From Eucalyptus grandis (taxonomy: Eukaryota > Streptophyta > Magnoliopsida > Myrtales > Myrtaceae), in NCBI RefSeq assembly GCF_016545825.1, contig NC_052618.1:9601398-9665397 (forward strand): a stretch of DNA of 64,000 nt. The letters run 5' to 3'. The translations under genes were made by a program, and so were the position numbers. Positions within the stretch are counted from its first letter, which is position 1; each line of letters starts with the position of its first letter. Positions 1 to 10,320 of the stretch are shown here, one piece after another. The notes under the pieces are model-generated. The model made no database searches, was not told the DNA's origin, and saw only the letters and a list, made by a program, of their open reading frames with translations.

Positions 1-240
1 CTTCGTTCTCAGCGTTGTGCCTTCCCCTCACGGTTTCCCAGGCATCCATGGAGGTCTGGTGGCTGAATCTGGTGGCTGGGCTATGTCTGTTGTATGCGCT
101 CTTTCTGTCCTTGCCTCTTGAGGCTTTTGCGCGGCTCCCTTCCACTCTTTTGTTCGGATTTAGAGTGTGAGTTTTTGTGCCGTTTGTGTACATTTATCTA
201 AAGCTTATCAATATATTCTTACCTTTACCAAAAAAAAAAG
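1..240 (+). mobile_element. Possible 3' end of a truncated LINE (poly-A tailed)
   Basis: This stretch has no long reading frame. It ends in a T-rich 3'-UTR-like segment followed by an A10 run at about 230-239, the usual appearance of the 3' end of a plant L1-type LINE. Immediately after the A-run, 240-300 resembles the repeat seen again at about 24,640-24,700 and 28,920-29,000, as if the element had landed in a copy of that family. The 5' part would lie before the window. The A-run could also be plain low-complexity sequence; no reverse-transcriptase residues are visible. Confidence 0.3.
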
Positions 241-531
241 AATTCATTTTGCATTTCCCTCCATTCCTCCCACTTTTTGGAGGAAAATATCTTTTGCAAC
301 GTGACCCACGATGCGCAGAAGTCGTACTGCCCATCTGCACCATGAATGAGATTGACATAACATGAAGCTATAATAATTGTCAAGTGACCGACGATGGCCA
401 AAAAACAAACTTTTTTTTTAAATTTTTTAATTTTTTATTTTTGAGCAAGGCCAAAAAGCAAACTTAACTCTACCCTGATTAACTCTTATTCTCGCTTTGT
501 TCTATCTTCATCCTCCACCCCGCGCTTTAGT

Positions 532-960
532 GTGAGAGAGAGAGAGAGAGGACAGCATCAGAGCAACGATGACAGACGTGTCAGGGTGGGGAAGACACGT
601 AAGGGCCTCGAGTTTGGCAATAAGAAGCGTCGGCTTTGTGAATTGTTACGTCACTTATTTTTTTGCAGAGAATTTGAAAGTGTCGTCACGTGCCAGGGTA
701 TTAGCAACGAGAGATCAGACAGAGAGAAATCCATATAATCCATGAAATTGGCTGATCTTATCGAGTGCATGCAACACTGATATGTAGTTAATGATCCCTT
801 AACATAAACACATAATTTGTTACAAATACAGTTCATATACACTGGATCCATTGATGAGGTGTAATCAATCAAATAAAATTGGGTTTTTTTAGAACTATTG
901 AAGTGTGGTTTTAAGAAATAGCTGATGACTATGATTTGTAACTTCTACACAAAAAATTAA
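532..960. repeat. Dispersed non-coding repeat with (GA)n head, copy 1
   Basis: A GA microsatellite (534-551) is followed by a segment also found, diverged, at 27,293-27,610 and 30,880-31,130. Shared stretches include the 'gacacgtaagg' block and the following 'gcgtcggctttgtga' block. No reading frame is conserved between copies, so I treat it as a non-coding repeat. Nothing recognisable lies in 300-531 or 961-1364. Confidence 0.6.
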
Positions 961-1364
961 AAAGTCATCTTCCATGAACCTTCAATTTCTCTCGATGGAG
1001 TGATGGAATTGTGCATGTAGGTCAGAACTTATGCATATTCCATTAATTAAATTAGATTAAGAAATAAAAAAAGGAACTTGTGATGACATTTTTCCGAAGT
1101 TAGCCTTAGGCCATTGCAGACTTATTGCATGCAAGATGCTTTTTACAAGGAAATAATACAATCTCTTGATAAGAAAAGCATCTTGGCCAACGCTGGTGGT
1201 GGCCATATAGTACAACAGGAGAAAGCATTATTGCACTGAGTGGACTCTATTGTTGTCCAACTTTATTAAAGCTGATGCTTAAAGGGCTCGAGAAGTGACT
1301 GGGATTGGAGTGCATTGAAATATGTCCAGAACCTCTCGAGTTTCACAGAAGGAGGTGGCCAGAC

Positions 1365-1600
1365 TCGACCATTCATTAGCGTGAGATCCGTATAATCCCT
1401 AAAACAAGCTCGCGTTATCAAGTCCATGCTAAGCTAACATGGAGTCAATGATCCCCTTAACATGCATATTTATATACAAATACACTTTACATTAACCGAT
1501 ACAGTTAATGAGGTGTAATTAATCAATGAAATTGAGGTTTTTTAGAATTGTCAAAGTGAGGTTCTCAGCAATAATTGATGATTATGCTTATTAATATTTA
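1365..1600. repeat. Second, headless copy of the same repeat
   Basis: This segment repeats the order of 720-960: the ATCCATATAATCC-like start, the 'gttaatgatccccttaac' block, the 'gaggtgtaatcaatcaa' block and the 'gttctcagaaataat' end. It lacks the GA head. Together with 532-960 it forms a loose tandem pair. The next 490 bases, up to the CNL1 promoter, are AT-rich with one GC-rich patch (1805-1960) and hold nothing I can name. Confidence 0.5.
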
Positions 1601-2096
1601 TGAAATTAAGACTCCATTCATTTTTCGAAAAATAAATTGATTGAGGAAAACATTTTCTTTGAAGGGAAAAAAAATCTCCTAAAATAAAGAAGGAAAAATA
1701 TTTCACTCACTCACTATTTTTTATCTCATACTCTTATTGGTCCCCACTTCTTTATTTCTTTTTCTTTTTTTTTAATTAGATAGTTTTTTATTCTTTTTTT
1801 TTTTTTTTTGCTTTTCCTCCTTCTCGACTGGTGCTGGCTACGGTGGCGACCGACGACCGACCGAGGGCTAGCCTCTAGCCATGGGGCCTCAGAGCTGCTG
1901 TCGATTGATGGACGGAGATGGTGGTAGATAGCTTGGACAATTCTCGCATTCCGCAAGATGTGGGGTCTGAAGGTAATTTTAGTCCAAATAGAAATGGTGG
2001 AGGGGGGCCCACTTGATTTAACTCAGCATCCTTAAGGTCAAGCAACGGAGGACGCGAGGGGCATCTTGGGGAACATCAATCTAGTAACGCCACATG

Positions 2097-2103
2097 TATA
2101 AAT
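2097..2103 (+). promoter_or_regulatory. Candidate TATA box of CNL1
   Basis: TATAAAT lies about 285 bases before the CNL1 start codon and just before the leader sequence that is shared in part with the other CNL genes. Spacing is plausible for a plant leader of roughly 250 bases. The assignment rests on motif and position only. Confidence 0.35.
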
Positions 2104-2383
2104 TAAGGCTTCGTGCCGCTTTCTCCCACCACCATTGCATCGTCTAATTGATTTCTTCCTCGCTCTAGAAAGCCTCTCTTTCACCTGATCTTCTGCGGCT
2201 GTTCTTTTTGTTGGAACCGCCGCGTGTGCATCGTATTGAATCCTTCCCCTTCTTCAGTCATTGTCGTTTCTGGGTTCCATCAGTTTCGCCTTCCTCCGAA
2301 TATATAAATTTTTAACTCTCGTTTCTCCGCAAAGAAAAAGGAAAGAAAGCCAGAAAGGTAGAAGAAGTCGAAACGGGGGGAAA

Positions 2384-5170
2384 ATGGCGGATATTGGTGT
2401 GCCTGTAGCTTTCGAAGTGGCAAAGTGCCTGAAGGCTCCGGTCGGTCGGCACTGCAGCTACGTAATATTCTGCGACCGCTACGTTCGCCAACTTAACGGT
2501 GAAGTTGAGAAGCTGGGTGACACGAGGGATCAGGTGCAGCATTCCATCGATGAAGCTCGAAACAACATGAAGCCCATCAAACCCATGGTGGCGAGATGGG
2601 TGAACGAAGTGGAGGCCGTCGCTAACGAGGTGCGTGACGTGCTGGATTATGACGAAAAAGCTAAGAAAACTTGCTTCTATGGGTGGCTTCCCAACCCAAA
2701 GGCGCGATATCATCTCGGCAAAAAGGCGAGCAGGACGGTCAAGGACATCCAGGCACTCATTGCAGGGGGTCAATTCGAGAAGGTTGACTTCGAGAATCCT
2801 CCGCCAGGGCTTGTTGGCGGTGCTTCCGACGTGAATTTGTCGGCCGGTGATGGGGGCGACTTTATCACCGATTCGCGAGCTTCCATCTTTCAGGGCATAA
2901 TGAAAGCTCTGAATGATGAGAAGGTGAAAGTGGTTGGGGTCTACGGGCCTGGCGGCGTGGGGAAGACTACGCTGTTGGAGATAGTCGAGAAGAAACTCAG
3001 GAAAGAGGGGAGACCGTTCCGCCTGATCGTCAAAGAGAAAGTCTCGCAGACTCCGGACCGGACGAAAATTCAAAACGATATCGCTCACTACTTAGGTCTA
3101 AACAGGCTGAAGGATGTGTCGAGTGAAGATGGAAGAAAAGATCTTCTGTCTCAGAGATTGCAGAGGGATCCAACTGAGAAGGTTCTCATAATATTGGACG
3201 ATCTGTGGGAAGCACTTAAATTGGAGGCTGTCGGAATTCCTTCGAAAGACCAGAGCATGAACTGCAAATTGTTGCTCACTTCGAGAGATAAAAGTGTGCT
3301 AGAGCAGATGCATGCCGATCAAACATTTCGTCTTGAAGCTTTAGAGGAAGTCGAAGCTTTTAGGCTATTTGAAAAGATAGTGGGCGACAAGCTCAAAGAC
3401 AATGAGGAATTGAAAGCAAAGGCGACTAGAGTGGTAAAGAAACTTGCAGGTTTGCCTCTTTTGATTACCTCTGTTGCAACGACCTTAAAATCTAGAAATG
3501 TGTCCGCGTGGGAAAGCATGTTAATAAAAATAAAAGACCCAAATATTGAGAGAATAGTGGAGTGGAGTTACAACCATTTGGAGAGTGAGGACGCCAAGTG
3601 CTTATTCTTGCTTTGTGGTCTTATTGGAGGGACCATTAAAGTCGAACTTCTGCTGGGTCTAGGCATGGGTTTGGGCTTGTTTGAGGGATATAACGAAAGA
3701 GTACAACATTCAAGGAATAGGTTGAATGAGATGCTCGAAAGCCTCCATTCCTTTTGTTTGTTACAGGATGGTGACGATGGCAAGAAAAATGTGACCATAC
3801 ATGATCTTTACAGCGAGGTGGTTGTTTCACATGCATTTAGAGGTGAGAATTCTTTAATGATGAACAACAATTATGGCCCACGGTCAAAGGAAAAGCTTGA
3901 GAAATGTTGGGCTATATGCCTAGCTGATGTAGATAGGTCTGATAAACTAATGACGCATCGGTTTCCTGGCTTGAAGATACTCATGTTGTCTGACCCAAAA
4001 GGCTGGCGTCGGAGGCACGATCACGAAGAGGGAGATTGCTCGGGACTACCAGATTTCACAAACATGAAGGAACTCTGTGCCCTATATCTTCGCTCCATAA
4101 ATATCGTCAGGTTACCTCCCTCAATTAGAATCCTTGGGAACCTCCATTTTTTATGCTTAGACAATTGCAATCTGGAGGATGTGGCAATACTTGGTGAGCT
4201 TGAAGCATTGCAGATTCTCAGCATCACATGGTCTCCAATTTCTAGGCTGCCTGAAGAAATCGGGAAACTAATGAAACTGAGATTGTTGAATCTGAACAAC
4301 TGCCGATGGCTTAAGATAATCGAGCCTGGAGCCCTAAAAGGCTTAATCAACTTGGAAGAGTTATATATGAAGAATAGCCTTGATCCGTGGATGGGCAAGC
4401 ATGAAGAACTGTCAGAATCGTGTGTTGCTGGGCTTGCCGAGTTGAAGAACATGACAAAGCTAGCATTTCTAGAAATATCGATTCTTGATCCCATCATACT
4501 CTTGGAGGATGTTGACCTACCATTTGAGAACCTGGACAAATTTTGTATCAGCATAGGACATGCTATGCAGATGGAATATGAAGGTTTGACAACCATGAAT
4601 CTCAATTTGCAAGGCTGCGGTAGTATTCTTTCAAAAAAAGGGGTTGAGAAAAATCTGCAGAAGACTCAACGCTTATATTTAAGCAACTTGAGTGAGTTCG
4701 AAGAGAGCCCTTGCAAATTGTGCACCCAAGGATTCCGAGAAGTGAAGTATCTCAACATTAAAGACAGCCCCTCAATCAAGTACATTGCCGATTCATCCAA
4801 TGCCTATTCATCCAATGGCCTCCCTCTCATTGCTTTTGGGAAGTTAGAGTCTTTTTTCCTTCAAAATCTTATTAATTTGGAGAAGATATGCCATGGCCCC
4901 ATCGCGCCAGAGTGCTTCAACAAATTGAAAGCCGTGAGGGTCGAACAGTGCGGCAAATTAAAATACTTGTGGTGTCTTTCAGATGTGCAAGGACTTAACC
5001 AGTTGGAAGAGATTAAAGTGTCGAATTGTGACTCAATGCAATCCATTGTCACACATGATGCAAGAGAAGATATAGTTTCTACCAACAACAGAGTTGAGTT
5101 GCCTAAAGTACGTGATCTGGTATTGTACGAGTTACCAAATATGACAAGCTTCTGTCATACTTCAATTCAG
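2384..5170 (+). CDS. CNL1 exon 1 (CC, NB-ARC and first LRRs), intact
   Basis: The exon has 929 uninterrupted codons and ends in CAG|GTAAAT. The same exon boundary occurs in CNL2 (39,618) and CNL3 (61,284), each with CAG|GTAACT. The intron that follows (5171-5882) ends in a CAG acceptor, and the next exon begins VSLPHLES, in phase 0. If the intron were retained, translation would stop at 5219-5221. Confidence 0.85.
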
Positions 5171-7839
5171 GTAAATTTTTTTTTTTTTTCATTTTTTCCC
5201 TGTGTCAATTTGTCCTGTTAGGATGAGATGATATTGGTGTTCGCTCTACGTCCGTACATATTGCATTTAACTTTGACTATTTGTACAATTTGATTCAGGT
5301 TTTGATTTACAAATAAAAAATCCTCTCAAATAGAACACAGACCATGTTATAGTTAAAGGGAAGCCTCTTTCCACGACTGATTTTTTTAAATTTTTTGTTA
5401 AATTTTCAACATTAGATAATTGTACTTTTGCTAACTTGGGTTTTTATTGTGACTAATTTATTACCGATTCAACATTCTTAATGAGATGAAAAAATAGTGT
5501 GATGAATGAATGAAAGCGAGAATGAATCTTGAATGAATAAATAAAATTCAATAATTTGAAAATGAAGAAGGGGACATTTGGAGTCATGTAACAAAGAAAG
5601 TCCCAATAATTCACGTCCCACCTAACTTGCAATTTGCAACTTGCAACTAATTCCGACATGTCATGCCAAGTTGCCAATGTCACTGTGTCAACATCACTGT
5701 GCAGTTGAGCTGCATTGACAGCTTAATAGCGTGAGGATTTCCTCACTTTTCACAGAAGAGAAATTCATCTTCTTCTTTTTTTTTTTAAATTTCAGCCCGA
5801 GAGTTCCACTTATTTTCTTGTGAAAATAGCTTTACTTGTAACAGACTCACCTTTAATGAGCTTCATTGTGGTGCCACGTCAGGTTTCATTGCCTCACTTG
5901 GAATCCCTGACAATGGTTGGACTCCTTGGCCTAGAAAAGATACTCTACAGTAAACGTTCATTAAAATACAGCAATCTAAAAAAGCTAACTATAAGGGAGT
6001 CTAAATCCACGTTGAAGAGTATTCTGAAATTAGATTGGATATTGAAGCTACCGAATTTGGAATCAATGATGATTGAAATCTCTCCATCAGTAGAAGTAGT
6101 TTTCGACTTGGAGGAGCTGGAGGAGCTAGAAGTCATCGAAGATGTCGAGATTCTCTCTCGTTTAACTGATTTGACATTACATGAGTTACCAAACCTGCAT
6201 TGCGTGTGTAAACAGGATGTAAAATTACAAGGAATATCGATACTTCGAAACCTGAGGGACCTCTATATCTATAAAATAGGCCTATCATTTCTTTTTTTCA
6301 GTGTCTATGGCTAAATGTTTGAGAGGAATTAGAACCATTACAGTGTCGAATTGTCCAAATATGAAGGCGGTGATTGTGGATGAAGGAAGAAATGAAGGGA
6401 CATATGATATTATAGAGTTCCCACTATTGGAGTATCTATCTATATATGATTGTCGCATGGAGAAATTCTTCTCATATCCTTGTGGAAAGAAAGAGCCAGT
6501 AACCACTACTTCAGATTCACAAGATGCTAACTCCGATTCCTTCTTTGATCAAAAGGTACAAATCCCTTCTCTTGAGATTATACCCTACTAGCCATAGGCA
6601 CACGCTTTGTTGGAGAGTGTAATAAAATCTCTTTGAAGAATGTTATTTGGTTTTATTAGTTAGAATGTGTTCATTATTTATAATTACATCTGTCATAGTA
6701 AGGCCATTAGTGAAAAATTCATTCTTCCTTCGCATCAAATAGAATGTTAAGATTAGGCTAAATTGTCAAATGTTTCATACCAATGATCTAAAGTATAACT
6801 CTCATGAGCAGGTTAGTTTACCACGCTTGGAATTTTTTTGGCTTTATTCAGTAGGATCCTTCAAAAGGATATGGCAAGATGAACTTTCCAGAAGTTCTTT
6901 ATGCAAATTAGCCACCCTCATCCTTGAAAATTGCTCTGAGCTACTCAACATCTTCTCTTTGACAATCACAGGGAGATTGCACAATCTGAAAGAAGTCATA
7001 ATTTCAAACTCTACCCCCTTGGAATCGTTGTTTGACTATAGGTCCTTTCATATTATCATGTATTAGAATGAACAATGTAATAAATTGGTTCTACTTTTCC
7101 ACCTTTCTCACATTATCCTCATGCAGGTTACGTTTCCTCATATAACAGTTCTGGAAATTGATGGCCTTCAGTGCAAAGAGCTATGGAACGATCAAATCCC
7201 CACCGATTCCTTTCGAAGTTGGAATCTCTTAAATTGAAGAACTGTGAAAACCTCCAATGTATTGCCCCACCCCAAATGTGGAAGGTGCTCCAACGTTGTC
7301 TCAAGAATCTTGAAGTGATTTCATGCCATTCGATCGAGATCATATATGAAGGACATGGGATGGATACAGAGGGTGGTGAATTGAGGGTGCTGCTTTTGCG
7401 TGATCTCAAAAAAATGAAGCACATTTGGCAGTCCAAAGGTCTCCCAAACATCCCGTTCCCAAATTTGAGAGATGTAAAAGTCGCGAGGTGCCCCCGTTTG
7501 GAAATGCTTTTCCCTACCTTCACGGCGAAATTTCTTGGGCAAATCAAAGAGCTGATGGTGGAGTCATGTGAAGATATGGAACAAATTGCTGGCCATGAAA
7601 AATGGGAAGAAGCGACTGGCACCACAATCACCTTCTCCGAGTTAACTGCTCTTAGACTTTTCATGTTGCCGAAATTCAAAAGCTTCTTACCTGAGAAATA
7701 CTCTCTGAAATTCCCATGCTCCGAGGACTTCCCATCCTTGCGAGTCTTGAGTATAGTAAGCTGTGGAGCAGAGCTAGACCAAGTCCTCGATAACAGGTAT
7801 CGCCACCAACAGGATCGAGAATTTCACGAGTATTCATAA
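2384..7839 (+). CDS. CNL1: CC-NB-ARC-LRR disease-resistance protein, 3' exons damaged
   Basis: This is an intracellular immune receptor of the At4g27190/RPS2-like CNL class. I chose the ATG at 2384 because its context (AAAATGGCG) and the MADI start recur in CNL2 and CNL3; an in-frame ATG at 2261 would add 41 basic residues. Counting from 2384: coiled-coil region about 1-165, P-loop GPGGVGKTT 188-196, kinase-2 VLIILDDLW 267-275, RNBS-B CKLLLTSRD from 294, GLPL 356-359, RNBS-D about 406-416, IHD (in place of MHD) 472-474, then leucine-rich repeats. Four exons are inferred from paralogues: 2384-5170, 5883-6555, 6812-about 7040 and 7127-7839. Exon 1 is intact. Exon 2 has a one-base insertion near 6290-6299, exon 3 is shortened by a deletion running into its intron, and exon 4 lacks one base near 7212. 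A truncated receptor of about 1,072 residues (stop at 6312-6314) remains possible. Confidence 0.85.
5883..6555 (+). pseudogene. CNL1 exon 2 (LRR), frameshifted
   Basis: The exon begins VSLPHLES after a CAG acceptor and ends AAAAG|GTACAA, matching CNL2 exon 2 (40,819-41,466). Against CNL2 there is one extra base in the T-run at about 6290-6299, so the frame ends at TAA 6312-6314. The correct LRR frame resumes as SMAKCLRG on the other side. A homopolymer sequencing error could also give this. Confidence 0.75.
6812..7040 (+). pseudogene. CNL1 exon 3 (LRR), 3' part deleted
   Basis: After the GAGCAG acceptor the exon reads VSLPRLEFF and matches CNL2 exon 3 up to the residues SLFD. The next 300 or so bases present in CNL2 and CNL3 are missing, and sequence matching the following intron ('tattatcatgt') begins at once. 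The normal donor site is therefore gone and the exact end is uncertain. The nearest GT (ATAG|GTCC, about 7040) is my guess. Confidence 0.6.
7127..7839 (+). pseudogene. CNL1 exon 4 (C-terminal LRR), one-base deletion
   Basis: The exon opens after ATGCAG with VTFPHITVLEI and matches CNL2 exon 4 (KELWN-like block, then TFTAKFLGQI and TGTTITFSELTALRL). One base is missing near 7212, so the frame entering the exon stops at TGA while the LRR frame continues to TAA at 7837-7839. The terminal residues (QDREFHEYS) differ completely from CNL2. Confidence 0.7.
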
Positions 7840-7970
7840 GACGTGAGGTATTCCTTCAATATTTCATTGCTTTGGTTTGGCTCTCTGTTCCTTTGAATCG
7901 AAAATCAGTTTGTATTAGCTAAGACACAATTCTCAGTGAGACCCACATGTGCTCTACATCACGTTGCCCT

Positions 7971-8003
7971 CTCTCTTCCTCTCTCTCTCTCTCTCTCTCT
8001 CTA
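7971..8003. repeat. (CT)n microsatellite
   Basis: An imperfect CT run about 130 bases downstream of the CNL1 stop, at the left edge of repeat copy A. Translation across it gives only Leu-Ser repeats. Confidence 0.9.
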
Positions 8004-8139
8004 GCTCTCTTTCTTACTCTCTTCAACTAACGATCTATCGATTCCCTTTTATCCATCCACCAACAGCCGCCGCCAAGGGTCCATCGCTGGCCACCACACG
8101 ACATGGCACACTGAGAAGGGACAAAGAACAGAGAGCATT

Positions 8140-9665
8140 GATCGAAGGCTCTCAATGATTTCGATTGAATCCTTTCCTCTCACTTTGCTACTGGTCGTCA
8201 CCGCTTCCCGATCATCACTTGTTCCGCGGGCAGCAAAGAAGTTCTGTAATGCTGGAGTGCTCGAACTTCGGTCACGACTGCCTGCTTCAACGATTCCATT
8301 CCTTGATGTTGCTTCTGTTATTTCTTTACTCATATCCGATCTCAATTGCTATAGCTAATCGTTCTCTATTCAACCAAACCATATATGCTCTGTTTTCCGT
8401 TCCTATTGCTACTGTATGTGTGCAAATCGACTTTGATTGAAGGGTTGTATTGATGATTTGAAGCAGTGCTCCTCGGCCTAAATTAATGTATGCAACTTGT
8501 TTGATAAAATTCCTGAACTAAGTCGGTGTGTATCTTTTATTTAGTTTTTGACAGAGAATTCCCTTGATTAGTAGATTGTCGATCTATTCTGGTCATATAA
8601 GCATATTTGAGTTCTGTTTCTTCATAAAAAAAAACCATAGGTGTTCAATTTCAAACTTGTTTGGAATCTGCTGGAACCTTGTCGATACTTGCTGATTCGC
8701 CATTGTTGCGGCCCTGAGCTGATGTCGATTGGTCCTTGATTTTATGCTATTCCACTCAAGTAAGCATGTGCAGTGATATAAGATTGTCTTATGGTGAATT
8801 TCATGTTTGCTTGGAAAAGAAATTATGTCATGAATGAATGAAATTCTACTGGAAATTGATCCATGTATGCTGGCCCTGTCTTGATATCCCTGATTGGGTG
8901 TGCTTTTGATTCCAGCTTGAGGCTAGTTTGGTTATGGGATCATATATGTTCATGCTAGGAAAGTAATAGGGTGAATCTCATACCATTTAGCGAGAATTGG
9001 GTTCATCTTCGAACTTGAATATGCTAGAATGAAGTATTGCATGCTGACCATGATTGTTTTGTTTAAATTTGGCACTAATTTGGTCTTTGATTGATGTCAT
9101 TTTGATCAAGTAGACTCATATGCACTTATAGGAAGATATGGCTTCTATTCATGTCAATTAGTCATCAAAAGATCACAATTTCTGGTCTTTATGCCCTTTT
9201 ACAATTTTGAACGTGTGCTGGAATTTTTGTCTCAGTTTGGTTGCCTTCTTTATTGCCCATGGATAAGTGATATGCATGTGCATGATTAAATTGATGAGAT
9301 GTGTGCTTGATATCGCCATGAGAGTCTTGGCCTGATAAATAATTTAGAGGACTCTGATGTTAATTGAAGTTTAATTCCATAATTCTCGTGATTCCAAAGG
9401 AAACCCTCTACTGGTACACATATTTTGAAGGTGATCTGGTAGACTAAGCCAGATCTGAGGAAATCTCTCAACAAAGTTGGTCAATGAGGCCCCTCGAAAT
9501 ATCGCATGTATTACACTTGCCACCAAAGTACATGTATTCTCTTCCTCTCCTTCGACGCTCAGCATTCAAGGCTTATTTACAAGAGCTATGGCTTAAATCT
9601 AATTGATCCTTCAAGTGTGTGTTTGTGCCAACATACCGTACACAACACCAATTGCACCCTACTCA
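8140..9665 (+). repeat. Non-coding repeat copy A, 3' of CNL1
   Basis: This 1.5-kb stretch aligns by eye along its whole length with 44,350-45,963 (copy B) and for much of its length with 46,250-47,130 (copy C). Shared landmarks in order are 'cttcccgatc', 'cgactgcctgcttc', 'gtcatgaatgaat', 'gaggctagtttggtt', 'catgctaggaaag' and 'ttgatcaagtagactta'. Frames are not conserved between copies, so it is probably non-coding. It lies directly after CNL1, as copy B lies after CNL2, which suggests that the duplicated block included gene and downstream flank. The next 655 bases (9666-10,320) show nothing recognisable. Confidence 0.7.
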
Positions 9666-10320
9666 TTCATGATGTCGTTTTTCTCGGAGTGTTCACTGGT
9701 CACTACTATTCAGAATGATGTTTCAAATATACGATTTTTGTTTTCCTCCCTCCCCCGTAGAATTCGCAAAAGCATGTCACCAGCACTACCATCTGCCCAT
9801 ATGTTCCATCGGGAGTAGGTCCCTAGTTCCGATTGTCTCTCCTACAAACTATTCTGCAATGGAGGTGCAGAGCCCATCCATCTCCTTGTAGTAGGTCACT
9901 CTGTTGATGATAGTAATTATTTTTTTTGACCCTGCTTATTGGAGGTCCCCTGATATGGAAAAAGTTGAATCTTTTCCCTCTAAGAAGTTTATGCTATAAA
10001 TCTCAAATGGAAAACACTTAGCCAAGAAGAACTTGATGAACCATATGAATGTATCTTAATGTCCACACGATAACATCTACTCATTCAAAGCATTTTATAC
10101 AACAATGGCATCGTGTGTCCTTTCCACAAGTTGCTTTAATTAGTAGAGTATCCATCTGAATCACAACTTTGTCCTGCTCATGAATGCTCATTCTACTCAT
10201 ATTTCTCAATTTCAGCTACTTAAAACACTGTGATTAACCCAAAATCACTTGAAAATTTTGTTATATATCATTGCATTTGCACACTCTTATAATCGAATGC
10301 CACTAATTTTACATAGTCAA

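Noticed and set aside
2312..3088. 258-codon frame on the minus strand inside CNL1
   Set aside because: It is the antisense shadow of the NB-ARC coding exon; equivalent antisense frames occur in CNL2 and CNL3 without conserved features.
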